NCBI RefSeq assembly: GCF_017115105.1
Contig: NZ_JABXKH010000178.1
Coordinates: forward strand, 111,010-175,009
Source of the DNA: Nostoc sp. NMS2
GTDB lineage: Bacteria; Cyanobacteriota; Cyanobacteriia; Cyanobacteriales; Nostocaceae
Length of the DNA stretch: 64,000 nt
Direction of reading: 5' to 3'
Below the pieces are notes generated by a model, which saw only the letters and a list, made by a program, of their open reading frames with translations, was not told the DNA's origin and did not search any database. The translations under genes were made by a program, and so were the position numbers. Positions 8,415 to 17,376 of this stretch are shown here, piece by piece. Position 1 is the first letter of the stretch. The number at the start of each line of letters is the position of its first letter.

Positions 8415-11400
8415 TTATACTGGGTAATTGGCTACATCAATATTTTGTAATAATATAGTATTGTTAGGAACTAAAAACTTCCTAAACTGAGAATACAAAG
8501 CTGGAATAACTAACAGTGTTAATGCTGTAGAGGTAAATAAGCCACCCAATACTACTATCGAAAGGGGTTGCAAAATTTCTTTACCGGGGCCACTGCCAAC
8601 TACTAATGGTGCTAACCCTAAAGCAGAGGTAAAAGCTGTCATTAAAATGGCGTTTAGCCGTTCCATTGAACCTTTAATAAGTACTTCTTTAAGAGGCATC
8701 CCTTCCGCAAATTTGGTATTGTAGTTATCTACTAGTAGCAAACCATTACGAGTGGCAACTCCAAATAGAGTGATAAAGCCAACTAAGGAAGCAATAGAAA
8801 TCACACCATCTGTCAAAGCTACTGAAAATATTCCTCCCACTAATGCTAAAGGTAAGTTAATCATAATCATGATGGTAGAAGGAATAGATTTGACTGAAAG
8901 ATACATAATTACTGTGATGACGACAAAGGCGATCGCACTGGAAATTAAGATATTTTGAGTGGCTCGTTCTTGCGCCTCAAATTGCCCTGCATATTGAATA
9001 TAGTAACCAGAGGGAGGATGCACTTGTTGGTTGACCTTATCCCGAATTTCGTTGACAATAGAGCGCAAATCTCTACCGCTAGCATTAGCAGAAACAACAA
9101 TCAAGCGGGAAACATTTTCCCGGTTAATTGTATTTGGGCCTGTGCCATTATGAATTATGGCAACTTGTGATAAAGGAATTTTTTGACCGTCAGAAGTATC
9201 AACTAATAAATTGCCAATGGTATCTAAACTTTGACGTGCATCTGGTTTTAACCACACAACTAAGTCAAAAGTTTGTTGTTTATCCAATATTTGGGAAACT
9301 ACTTTTCCATTGAGAGCAGTTTCAACAATTTTAGAAAGTTTTCCTGCTGTTAAACCATATCTAGAAGCAGCTTCACGGTTGAACTTAATTTGTATTTGTT
9401 CGACTGGTACTTGAGGCTCAAGTTGTAAATCAACAATTCCATTAACGGTTTTCATTACTTCATTTACTTGGCTGCCAATGATGCGGAGTTCTTCTAATTC
9501 TGAACCGAAAATTTTGACTGCGATCGCACTTCTCACTCCAGACAAAACCTCGTCCATTTGGTGAGAGATAAAACCACCAATATTTGGCGCTACTCCTGGT
9601 AATTTAACAAATTCTTCCCGCAGCTTTTTAATAGTTTTCTCCCTATCTTCCATCGCTGCTTTGCTCAACTCAATATCCAAATGTCCGAAATTTACCCCTG
9701 CTGCATCTGCATCACCAGGCGCACGCCCAGAACGCAACTGCACGTAAGGAAATCTAGAGTCTCCCTTCAGCGCATCTTGAATTGCTTCTCCAGCTGCATT
9801 GGTAGCTTCCAAAGATACACCAGGATAAAGAGTGAGAGTATTCACTAAAGTTTGCTCTTGAAATTCTGGTAAAAACACTCTTCCAAAAGAAGGAGCAATC
9901 ACAGCAGCTGCTACTAAACTGGCAGCAGCTAGGGTTAAAATAATTCCAGAACGCCGCAGAGACAATGCTAATAGGGGATGATAAAGCTTCTTAAAAAATC
10001 TTGCAATCCAAGGCTCTTTTTCTGGCAAGTTACCGTAAGGTAATAAGATTGCACATAATGCCGGAGTTACTGTCAAAGCTGTGATACTAGAACCGATAAC
10101 TGCCGCTATATAGCCTAATCCCATTGGGATAAAAATACTACCTTCTACACCAGCTAATGCAAAAACTGGGGAGAAGACAACTAGGGTGATTATAGTGCCT
10201 CCAAAAAGTGAATCACGCACTTCTTGGCAACCGTAAAACACCACATCTAAAACTGGACGCGGGTTGGGAGAGTATTTATTTTCTCTGAGGTTACGATAGA
10301 CATTTTCGGCATCAACAATGGCATCATCAACGGCTGAACCAATTGATACTGCTAATCCTCCCAAAGTCATGGTGTTTAAACCTTGTCCTAGCCAATTTAG
10401 TAATAGTAATCCTATTAGTAAAGATAAGGGAAGAGTAGTTAGGCAAACAGCTAGATTCCGCCAATTCATCAAAAATGGAATCAAGATAATTGCAACAATA
10501 ATACTGCCCTCAATCAAAGCTTCTCTAACATTGTCAATGGAAGAATCAATATAGTTTTCTTGTCGGAAGGTAGGGGTGATATTAATATCTTCGGGTAAGC
10601 CAGATTTTACTTCTGACATCGCCGCTTCTATGGCACGGGTAACAGTAGGAGTATCGGCTTGAGGCTGTTTATTAATCATTACAATAATTGCCTTTTGACC
10701 GTTAAAGCTGCCATCACCTCGTTTGATAGCTGCACCAATTTGGACATCAGCTACATCAGATATTTTTATAGGTGTACCGTTGCGGGCAATAATTACTGAC
10801 TGCTGTAATTCTTCGATAGATTCAATCCGTCCAATACCTCGAATTAATTTTTCGCGATCTGGAGTAATTAAATAACCACCCGGTGCATTAACATTGGCAG
10901 CAGATGCAGCTTCCTGCACATCTTCTAAAGTGACATTAAAGGCTTGTAATTTGTCCGGGTCAATTAATACTTGATATTGGCGAATATCGCCGCCATAGGC
11001 TACAACCTGACTAACACCTGGAACAGCCAAAAGACGATTTGTTACTTGCCAATCGACAATGCGCCGCACTTCCCTCAAAGGAGTATTTTTAGAAGTAAAG
11101 GCGTATTCCAGTACAGTCCCGATGGGGGAACTGGTGGGAGAAATTTGTGGCGTTTCCACTCCTTCAGGAAGCTTATTAGAACTCTGTTGCAATCGCTCTG
11201 TTACCAATTGGCGAGCTTGATAAATATCGCTTCCCCAGTTAAAAATTACTTTGACAACGGAGACTCCCGACGCACTAGAAGAACGTACTGCGGTGATTCC
11301 TGGAGTACCGTTAATTGCGCTCTCAATTGGTAAAGTTACTAAAGATTCAACTTCTTCTGGTGCTAGTCCTGGTGCTTCAGTTTGAATTTCAACTTGGGGT

Positions 11401-11531
11401 GGTGCAAAGGTAGGGAAAACATCTAACGGCATTTGGATGATTGTCCGAAATATCCAAAGCGTTAGGACAATTGTACCCAGAATGATTAACCAACGGCGGG
11501 CGATCGCCCATTTAATAATCGCACTCAGCAT
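8415..11531 (-). CDS. CusA/CzcA-family heavy-metal RND efflux pump
   Basis: The inner-membrane pump of a tripartite efflux system, exchanging protons for metal cations. About 1038 residues from the ATG at 11531. It has the RND layout: first helix (RRWLIILGTIVLTLWIF), a large periplasmic loop beginning PLDVFPTFAPPQVEIQTEAP, helices 2-6 with GLAVSIGSAVDDAIVDAENV, a second periplasmic loop and helices 8-12. The DDAIVDAEN stretch matches the acidic helix-4 motif of the heavy-metal (HME) group. I rejected the longer TTG start (11600) because the added residues NYELRITNYELQI are translated heptamer repeat. The adaptor gene lies directly upstream. Whether the substrate is Cu, Ni, Zn or Co cannot be told. 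Confidence 0.9.
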   Translation of the reverse strand: MLSAIIKWAIARRWLIILGTIVLTLWIFRTIIQMPLDVFPTFAPPQVEIQTEAPGLAPEEVESLVTLPIESAINGTPGITAVRSSSASGVSVVKVIFNWGSDIYQARQLVTERLQQSSNKLPEGVETPQISPTSSPIGTVLEYAFTSKNTPLREVRRIVDWQVTNRLLAVPGVSQVVAYGGDIRQYQVLIDPDKLQAFNVTLEDVQEAASAANVNAPGGYLITPDREKLIRGIGRIESIEELQQSVIIARNGTPIKISDVADVQIGAAIKRGDGSFNGQKAIIVMINKQPQADTPTVTRAIEAAMSEVKSGLPEDINITPTFRQENYIDSSIDNVREALIEGSIIVAIILIPFLMNWRNLAVCLTTLPLSLLIGLLLLNWLGQGLNTMTLGGLAVSIGSAVDDAIVDAENVYRNLRENKYSPNPRPVLDVVFYGCQEVRDSLFGGTIITLVVFSPVFALAGVEGSIFIPMGLGYIAAVIGSSITALTVTPALCAILLPYGNLPEKEPWIARFFKKLYHPLLALSLRRSGIILTLAAASLVAAAVIAPSFGRVFLPEFQEQTLVNTLTLYPGVSLEATNAAGEAIQDALKGDSRFPYVQLRSGRAPGDADAAGVNFGHLDIELSKAAMEDREKTIKKLREEFVKLPGVAPNIGGFISHQMDEVLSGVRSAIAVKIFGSELEELRIIGSQVNEVMKTVNGIVDLQLEPQVPVEQIQIKFNREAASRYGLTAGKLSKIVETALNGKVVSQILDKQQTFDLVVWLKPDARQSLDTIGNLLVDTSDGQKIPLSQVAIIHNGTGPNTINRENVSRLIVVSANASGRDLRSIVNEIRDKVNQQVHPPSGYYIQYAGQFEAQERATQNILISSAIAFVVITVIMYLSVKSIPSTIMIMINLPLALVGGIFSVALTDGVISIASLVGFITLFGVATRNGLLLVDNYNTKFAEGMPLKEVLIKGSMERLNAILMTAFTSALGLAPLVVGSGPGKEILQPLSIVVLGGLFTSTALTLLVIPALYSQFRKFLVPNNTILLQNIDVANYPV

Positions 11532-11532
11532 T

Positions 11533-11571
11533 ATTTGTAATTCGTAATTCGTAATTCGTAATTCGTAATTA
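11533..11571. repeat. GTAATTC heptamer array at the pump gene start
   Basis: Consecutive copies of the heptamer GTAATTC fill the 65-bp gap between the adaptor stop and the pump ATG. The array begins two bases from the pump start codon, where a ribosome-binding site would be expected. The same heptamer recurs at 24456-24487 and in pieces at 13363-13530. Confidence 0.8.
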
Positions 11572-11596
11572 AGATGGTGTAAGGGTTTTAGACATT

Positions 11597-13162
11597 TCAA
11601 ATGGGTGGTTTATTTACGTTGTGCTGTGCTAGTTGAAGTTGATTGGTGCGACGACTAGACCAAAAAGCACCTGCGATAAAAGCGATCGCGGCTAATGCTG
11701 CTCCTAATCCCAGTAACCACAGTGGTGCTGGCTCTCTTGTAGCCTGTATAGGGGTTTCTGTGTGTTCGTCTACTTTTGGCTTAGTATCACCACGTAAAGA
11801 CTGAGCATAAAGTTGAGGCGATCGCACTGTCACGATCAAATCCTCCTCAAATAAGCCAGTTTTGACCTCAACCATATCCCCAGAGGTGTAACCTAAAGTA
11901 ACTTCTACAGGCTGATAGGCGTTGCCATTTTGTACATAAACCTGTTGTTTGCCATTAGCTTCAACTACAGCCGCGCTCTTAATTGCTAATATGGCTGATG
12001 ATGTTTGGTTTGTAACAACTTCTAATTCTGCAAACATTCCTGGTTTTAGCACTCCACCAGAATTTTCCAGTTCAGCTTGCACTGGTACAACTCGCGTTTC
12101 TCCTTCCACCACAGAACCAATGCGGGTAATTCGTCCGACGAAGGTACGGTTAGGTATAGAAGCAACTTTCACCCTTACTTGTTGACCACTTCTTACTTGA
12201 TTCAAATCTTTTTCATAAATATTCGCGGTGGCAAAAACGCGACTGTCATTGATAATTGTCATCAACTTCCCACCCGCATCCTCAAATGATTGACCAAGGG
12301 TAACTTCCCTGTCGGCAACTTTGCCGGAAATTGGAGATATTATAGTAACAAGTCCTTGAGCATTGGCGCGGGTTCCCAATTGAGAAAGCCGAGTTTGATA
12401 AATACTATTACTTAGTTGGATACGAGATTTTGCTACCTGAACGGCTGAATCAGCGCGTTTTAGCTGATTTTCTGCCTCAATAACGTCCCGACGACTAGCG
12501 GCTTTCGCAAGATCGGTTTTGGCTTGAGCTAACTGAGTTTCGGATTCAAGAGCGTTACGACGTGGTAAAGCGCCAGCCTCAGCTAATTGTCGATCCTTGT
12601 TAAACTTTTCTTGAGCATAAGCCACTTGGCTTTGTGCTTGAATTATTTCAGCTGCGGCTATTTGTTGATAGCGATCGCGGTTTTGTTGAGCTAGTCTTAA
12701 ATCAGCCTGCGCTTGCTGTAAATCAGCCTGACCTTGAGCAAGTTTTTCCTGAGAATTAACCCGCATTTCCACCAGTTCAGGGCTGGATAAAACGGCAACT
12801 GGTTGACCTTTTTTCACCATGACACCAGGTTCCACCAATAACTCAACCACTTTTGCTTTAGAAATTGGCGTATTTACTTCCGCTTTTTGGCTGGGTAGAG
12901 TTTCAATCTGTCCGGTAGTTTTAATCCCAACAGATAACTGCTGGCGTTTGACAGGTTCAACTTTAATTCCTAGCCGTTTGGCTGTTTGGGCATCAACTTG
13001 AATAGAATTAGTAGCACCCGTTGTTTCACTTCCTCCTTGAAACTCATTTCCGTGTCCGGCGTGAGCCAAAACAACTGCGGGACTAGCAAGTAACAAAACA
13101 CTGAAAAGTGTCCCAGAAACACAGCGAATAACTGTAAGTGGTTGGGAATAGGAGTTAGACAT
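11597..13162 (-). CDS. RND efflux periplasmic adaptor (membrane fusion protein)
   Basis: The adaptor that links the RND pump to an outer-membrane channel. From the ATG at 13162 it has 521 residues: a signal peptide ending near VVLAHAGHG, a His/Gly-rich mature start, a barrel-sandwich hybrid domain (KVVELLVEPGVMVKKGQPVAVLSSPELV), a long alpha-helical hairpin rich in Gln/Ala (residues ~125-250), the second lipoyl half (GKVADREVTLGQSF) and beta-barrel domains. Unusually it has a predicted membrane helix near the C-terminus (PLWLLGLGAALAAIAFIAG). I rejected the longer GTG-type start because it would put the RppA-type box at 13240-13257 inside the gene. It is first in the adaptor-pump-lipoprotein operon. 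Confidence 0.88.
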   Translation of the reverse strand: MSNSYSQPLTVIRCVSGTLFSVLLLASPAVVLAHAGHGNEFQGGSETTGATNSIQVDAQTAKRLGIKVEPVKRQQLSVGIKTTGQIETLPSQKAEVNTPISKAKVVELLVEPGVMVKKGQPVAVLSSPELVEMRVNSQEKLAQGQADLQQAQADLRLAQQNRDRYQQIAAAEIIQAQSQVAYAQEKFNKDRQLAEAGALPRRNALESETQLAQAKTDLAKAASRRDVIEAENQLKRADSAVQVAKSRIQLSNSIYQTRLSQLGTRANAQGLVTIISPISGKVADREVTLGQSFEDAGGKLMTIINDSRVFATANIYEKDLNQVRSGQQVRVKVASIPNRTFVGRITRIGSVVEGETRVVPVQAELENSGGVLKPGMFAELEVVTNQTSSAILAIKSAAVVEANGKQQVYVQNGNAYQPVEVTLGYTSGDMVEVKTGLFEEDLIVTVRSPQLYAQSLRGDTKPKVDEHTETPIQATREPAPLWLLGLGAALAAIAFIAGAFWSSRRTNQLQLAQHNVNKPPI

Positions 13163-13239
13163 CGCTATCAAAAGTCTTTGGATACAGAGGCAGAGAAAAT
13201 ACAGTGATTCCGTCTCACTACCCAGTCTTTCATTAAGAA

Positions 13240-13257
13240 ATGAAATTAGGATGAAAT
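13240..13257 (-). promoter_or_regulatory. Tandem ATGAAAT box, candidate RppA site 2
   Basis: ATGAAAT at 13240-13246 and 13251-13257 (11-bp period), 78 bp upstream of the efflux adaptor ATG. The core ATGAAATTAGGATGAAAT is identical over 18 bases to the box in front of the DUF305 gene. Confidence 0.7.
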
Positions 13258-13262
13258 TATGC

Positions 13263-13527
13263 TGCGTAGGCGTAGCCCGCACTTCGGCATGGTTCGACTC
13301 CGCTCACCAGCCGCTCAGTGAGCATCGTAGACATCGCTTTTAAAATAACCAAACACCTATCCCGAATTACGAATTACGTAAAGCCTGCGGCATGGCTTCG
13401 CTTAGAGCGTAGCGCTAGCAAGTCCGCGTACCCCTGGAAGCAAGCTACGCTTTTAGCGTCTCGTAGAGAGCGTCATTACGAATTACGAACTTGTACTGAG
13501 CGTAGCCGAAGTATTACGAATTACGAA
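13263..13527. repeat. Mosaic of dispersed repeats
   Basis: This gap between the DUF305 gene and the efflux adaptor holds several pieces typical of Nostoc intergenic DNA: GCGTAGGCGTAGCCCGC, GCGGCATGGCTTCGC, GCAAGCTACGC, heptamer GAATTAC runs and a copy of ACTTGTACTGAGCGTAGCCG. Open frames across it are repeat-derived and were not called. Confidence 0.6.
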
Positions 13528-14226
13528 TTACTTGTTGTACCAAGCTTTTCGCCACTGCTGCATTTGTTTAATCTCTATATCTTGGGCTTTAACAATTTCT
13601 TGGGCTAATTTCTTGATTTCAGGGCGTTTAGACTTACTTAAGGCATCTTGCCCCATTTTTACAGCCCCTTCGTGGTGAGGAATCATCGCATTGATAAAGC
13701 GCAAATCAAACTCAGCATCAGCCGCACCTAAATCCTGACTCATCATCATGCCTTTCATTTGGTCAGATGACATTTCCATCGTATGACCCATTTGGCTGTT
13801 GTAAGCCATTGGTTTATCTCCCGCCTTGGGATACCAAGCTTGTCGCCACTGCTTCATCTGAGTGATTTCTTGGTTTTGCGATTTGATGATATTGTCTGCT
13901 AGTTTTTTGATTTCAGGACGTTTTGATTTCACCTGTGCAACATTCGCCATTTCCACAGCGCCTTGATGGTGCGGTATCATCGCGTCGATAAATCGTAAAT
14001 CAAAATTAGTATCGGCTGGGCCTAAATCCATTCCCATGCTGTGATTCATCATGCCACCACCGTGATTCATCATCTGCTTATCGTTAGCATTGGTGGTAGT
14101 TGCCTTTGGCGCTTGGCTTTGGATCTGGGAAGCAGTACTAGTACAGCCTGTCATTAACCCACTGGCTGAAGCGATCGCACTAAAGGTTAACACCAAAAAG
14201 CCATTTCTTAAAGATAGCAGTTGCAT
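13528..14226 (-). CDS. DUF305 lipoprotein with two tandem domains
   Basis: A 232-residue lipoprotein: lipobox LMTGC with Cys28, a Met/His-rich linker (MMNHGGGMMNHSMGM), then two DUF305 repeats. Each repeat carries DLRFI-AMIPHH-GAV and ends with a Q-EI-QM-QWR-AWY block; a second Met-rich linker (MGHTMEMSSDQMKGMMM) joins them. His-His and Met clusters fit copper or silver binding in the periplasm. DUF305 proteins are frequent partners of copper export genes. The start is the ATG at 14226, with GAGGTGAG five to twelve bases upstream; a GTG nine bases earlier would overlap that site. It has its own copy of the tandem ATGAAAT box. Confidence 0.85.
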   Translation of the reverse strand: MQLLSLRNGFLVLTFSAIASASGLMTGCTSTASQIQSQAPKATTTNANDKQMMNHGGGMMNHSMGMDLGPADTNFDLRFIDAMIPHHQGAVEMANVAQVKSKRPEIKKLADNIIKSQNQEITQMKQWRQAWYPKAGDKPMAYNSQMGHTMEMSSDQMKGMMMSQDLGAADAEFDLRFINAMIPHHEGAVKMGQDALSKSKRPEIKKLAQEIVKAQDIEIKQMQQWRKAWYNK

Positions 14227-14283
14227 AAGTCTCACCTCATAGTTTCCTAATTTTATATTTACTCCTTAGCTTGGCAGCCAGAA

Positions 14284-14301
14284 ATGAAATTAGGATGAAA
14301 T
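14284..14301 (-). promoter_or_regulatory. Tandem ATGAAAT box, candidate RppA site 3
   Basis: ATGAAAT at 14284-14290 and 14295-14301 (11-bp period), 58 bp before the DUF305 start. It shares the 18-base core with site 2 and the CAAGCTA at the same downstream spacing with site 1. Confidence 0.7.
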
Positions 14302-14508
14302 CTCAAGATGAGAAGTTGGGTATCTAGTGGTTCATATCATTAATTTTGATAGGTGAGGGTGAGCAGATCCCCGACTTACTTAAGAGAACGAACCGCGAAG
14401 ACGCGAAGTACACGAAGGAAGAAGGAAAGAAGATAAATTGAAGAACTTATCTACTCGTCAAAATTAATGATATGCAGCTATAACAAACACAATCCGTGAG
14501 AGTGAAAT

Positions 14509-14903
14509 ATGGAAAATATTGCTCAATGGGTAGGTATTGATGTGAGTAAAGCCACATTAGATGTTTATATCCGTCCTCTGGGTAAAGCAATGAAAGTGGC
14601 AAATACAGAATCAGAAATATCAAATCTAGTGGAGCTACTCTTATCCTATAGTTTAAATCTGATTGTACGATTAATGGCGGTCGCGCTCATGTTCGTGCCA
14701 CTCTTTATATGGGTGCTGTTGTTGCTATGCGTCATAATCCGGTTATCAAGGCCTTTTATGAGCGCCTTGTCGAACGTGGTAAATCGAAAAAATTAGCTCT
14801 TCCTGCTTGCGTTCATAAAATGTTAGTTATTCTAAATGCAATGGTTCGAGATAATTTGCCTTGGCGTGTAACTGACAACTTACAACCCATTGCCAACGCT
14901 TAA
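14509..14903 (+). pseudogene. IS110-family transposase remnant with internal deletion
   Basis: The first ~40 codons encode the DEDD-transposase N-terminus (WVGIDVSKATLDVYIRPLG). The frame then breaks. In another frame the same stretch continues as INGGRAHVRATLYMGAVVAM and ends with CVHKMLVILNAMVRDNLPW, the end of the Transposase_20 domain. Intact IS110 transposases are ~320 residues; here about 200 are missing, including most of the RuvC-like core. The element is dead. No terminal repeats are expected for IS110. Confidence 0.85.
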
Positions 14904-15356
14904 TCACAACTCAACGTTTTTATACTTTGGAATAGTCCCCCCGATGATCCCATTGCGGCATTTGGGTCAACTTTTTATGCTCTTTTTTATCTCCACGGGA
15001 AATCCAGCAACTGGGGAAGATTCTGCAGCGAAGCGGAGTGGCTGGTGCGGGCTGCTACCATCTTAACCAAGAGCCACAAGTCTTTTTGCCCGTACCAGCC
15101 ACCGCAGAATCTAGCGCAGCGTTTCCCAGTTGCGTCAATGTTAAGAGTCCCGGTTTTTTGTTAACGATCGCTTGACTTTTAAGACAGTCGCTACAAATCT
15201 TCTTAACTGGCATGATCTGTAGCAAGGGATTCCATTGACACTGCGATCGCATCTCCAAATCACAGTAACTTTTATCACTCTTTTTTTCAAAAGTTTCCTG
15301 ATATACACCAACTTTGTCTGTCAAAAGAAGTATTGGTGCAAGTCAAATGAAATACC
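14904..15356. other. Gap with a large imperfect inverted repeat
   Basis: This 453-bp stretch follows the IS110 remnant and precedes the SLH porin gene. Its main content is the inverted repeat at 15007-15133. A leftward frame of 89 codons across it (15055-15324) looks like chance: it is built from repeat sequence and matches no family I know. Confidence 0.5.
15007..15133. repeat. ~46-bp imperfect inverted repeat
   Basis: Left arm 15007-15052 begins GCAACTGGGG and ends GGCTGGTGCGGGC. Right arm 15088-15133 is its near complement, beginning GCCCGTACCAGCC and ending CCCAGTTGC. The arms surround 35 bp of unrelated sequence. It looks like a foldback or decayed miniature element. Confidence 0.65.
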
Positions 15357-17237
15357 ATGAGTGATATTAGTCTACTGATGGCGGGTGTGCTAGCAACAGC
15401 GCCAATCTCTGCCCTTAATTTACCAGAACAGCCCGTAATTACGGCAGATAATCTGGTGCAGCAGTCAACACAAGAAAATTTATCTCAAGTTGTCTCGCCT
15501 GCTGAAATTACACCGCCTGAATTTGTGCAGCCAGATATAACTACTTCATCAGCTATAAAGCCTAAGTACGAAAATATACTTAGAAAAAGTAGAGAAAAAA
15601 TTCAATTTATAAATTCCTCTAATTTACCTGAGTTAAAAGATACTCAAGCTGTAATCAAAGTTGCACAGAACCAGGAAAACACAGAAGAACCCCAGCCCCC
15701 AGACTCATACAACCAAATGTCTCAAGTCACGTCGGTGTCACAACTTAAAGACGTGCAACCTTCCGACTGGGCTTTTGATGCTTTGCAATCTCTAGTAGAA
15801 CGCTATGGCTGCATTGCGGGATACCAGGATGGGAATTATCTGGGAAACCGCACTATCAGCCGTTATGAATTTGCGGCTGGTTTAAACGCTTGTTTAGAGA
15901 AGATTAACGAAGCGATGCCTGCGGCGGGCTACGCCTACGCTAACAATAAAGTTAATACTGTTAATAGTGAAGATTTAATCTTGCTGCAAAGGTTGCAAAG
16001 CGAATTCAAAGCAGAGTTGCAGCAATTACAACAGCGTGTCGAGACTATAGAACAGCACACTACTGAATTACAAGCCAATCAATTTTCTACAACTACCAGA
16101 TTATTTGGTCAAGCCGTTTTTAGCGTTCAGGGAAGCAATAGCCCCGATGTGGATTTGTTTCCTAGAGATGGAGTCCCTGAACGCCAGGGAAAAACCAATC
16201 TGACTTTCACAAGTAGCGCTCAACTAACCTTAGCAACTTCATTTACAGGGCGAGATTTGCTGTTGACAGGTTTGTCTGCTGGTAATTTGGGTTCTAATGC
16301 ATCATTGCTATCTACCAATATGGGGCGGTTGGGTTTCGAGTCAAATACAGACAACAATTTAGTTGTTAGTGACTTATCTTATCGATTTCTCGTCTCGGAT
16401 AACTTGGGAATTGTCGTAGGTACGGCGGGAGTCAACCCCATCAACACCTTTCGCGGTATTAGCCCTTTAGAAGGTTCTAGCGACGGTGCAATTTCTCTAT
16501 TTGGTCAGCGTAACCCGATTTTAAGTATTGGCAACGGCACTGGTGGTATAGGCTTTGATTGGCAAATTAGCGATCGCATCAGTTTACAAGGCGTTTATAG
16601 TGCAGAAATCCCCAATTTTTCTGGCAACATCAACCAGGGCGGACTATTTGGCGGTAGATTTACTGCTGGCGCTCAGTTAAGTTTAGCACCCACCAATAAC
16701 ATCGATATCGGCGTACATTATCTTTATTCCCACTCCCCAGATGGCTTACTGGGAAGTGGTATCGGCGATTCGCAACTGATTTCGCCTTTTGCAGATGCAA
16801 CAGCTTTCGATACTCAAGCCATTGGCGCTACCGTTACTTGGCGAATTAACCCTAACTTGCAGTTGGGCGGTTGGGGTGGCTTTACTTCTTCCAAACCATT
16901 CAACCTTCCTGGAAGCGTAGAAACTACAAACTGGATGGTGTTCGCGGCCTTTCCCAATTTGCTGCATCCTGGAAATTTAGGGGGCGTTCTCGTCGGACAA
17001 CCACCCAAAATTACTTCGAGTACTTTACCCGATGGCTTCAATTTTCCCAACTTTTCTGACGGGGGAACAGCAGGCGGACGTAATGACACATCAATTCACG
17101 TAGAACTTTTTTACCGCGCCCAACTGAGCGATAATATCGCCCTGACTCCGGGCTTATTCGTCATTTTCAATCCCGATCACAATGCTGCTAACGATGCTTT
17201 AGTAGTTGGAGCATTAAGAGCAACTTTCCGGTTTTAA
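15357..17237 (+). CDS. SLH-domain OprB-type porin (iron uptake porin family)
   Basis: A major outer-membrane porin of the cyanobacterial SLH-OprB type. After a leader and a linker of about 120 residues comes one SLH domain (VSQLKDVQPSDWAFDALQSL through ISRYEFAAGLNACLEKI) that binds peptidoglycan-linked polymer. A coiled coil follows (LQRLQSEFKAELQQLQQRVE), then a ~400-residue beta-barrel ending in the aromatic VVGALRATFRF. Length (626) is normal. The N-terminus is odd: MSDISLLMAGVLATAPISA has no basic n-region, and an in-frame TGA lies nine bases upstream. The alternative frame just upstream reads ATGAAATACCATGAG, so a small frameshift at the 5' end is possible. Members of the family have been linked to iron or solute uptake. 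Confidence 0.85.
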   Translation: MSDISLLMAGVLATAPISALNLPEQPVITADNLVQQSTQENLSQVVSPAEITPPEFVQPDITTSSAIKPKYENILRKSREKIQFINSSNLPELKDTQAVIKVAQNQENTEEPQPPDSYNQMSQVTSVSQLKDVQPSDWAFDALQSLVERYGCIAGYQDGNYLGNRTISRYEFAAGLNACLEKINEAMPAAGYAYANNKVNTVNSEDLILLQRLQSEFKAELQQLQQRVETIEQHTTELQANQFSTTTRLFGQAVFSVQGSNSPDVDLFPRDGVPERQGKTNLTFTSSAQLTLATSFTGRDLLLTGLSAGNLGSNASLLSTNMGRLGFESNTDNNLVVSDLSYRFLVSDNLGIVVGTAGVNPINTFRGISPLEGSSDGAISLFGQRNPILSIGNGTGGIGFDWQISDRISLQGVYSAEIPNFSGNINQGGLFGGRFTAGAQLSLAPTNNIDIGVHYLYSHSPDGLLGSGIGDSQLISPFADATAFDTQAIGATVTWRINPNLQLGGWGGFTSSKPFNLPGSVETTNWMVFAAFPNLLHPGNLGGVLVGQPPKITSSTLPDGFNFPNFSDGGTAGGRNDTSIHVELFYRAQLSDNIALTPGLFVIFNPDHNAANDALVVGALRATFRF

Positions 17238-17376
17238 TTTTGTACTGATGTAAATGTAATAAAATACGCTATTTCCGTACTGTCTAATTCAGTATGAAAT
17301 GCTTTCATCACCCGATGGGATAAAGGATAGCCCGTGCGTATTTTTTTTGATATGTGATTAAAGGAGCAAATTTTTC

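Noticed and set aside
11532..11600. N-terminal extension of the RND pump from a TTG
   Set aside because: The extra residues are translated GTAATTC heptamers; family members start at the MLSAIIKW-type ATG. Kept only as a finding.
13163..13282. N-terminal extension of the efflux adaptor
   Set aside because: It would place the conserved tandem ATGAAAT promoter box inside the coding region and bury the signal peptide.
13318..13608. Rightward 96-codon frame
   Set aside because: Repeat-derived and overlaps the 3' end of the DUF305 gene on the other strand.
15055..15324. Leftward 89-codon frame
   Set aside because: It runs through an inverted repeat, has no ribosome-binding site and no recognisable family.
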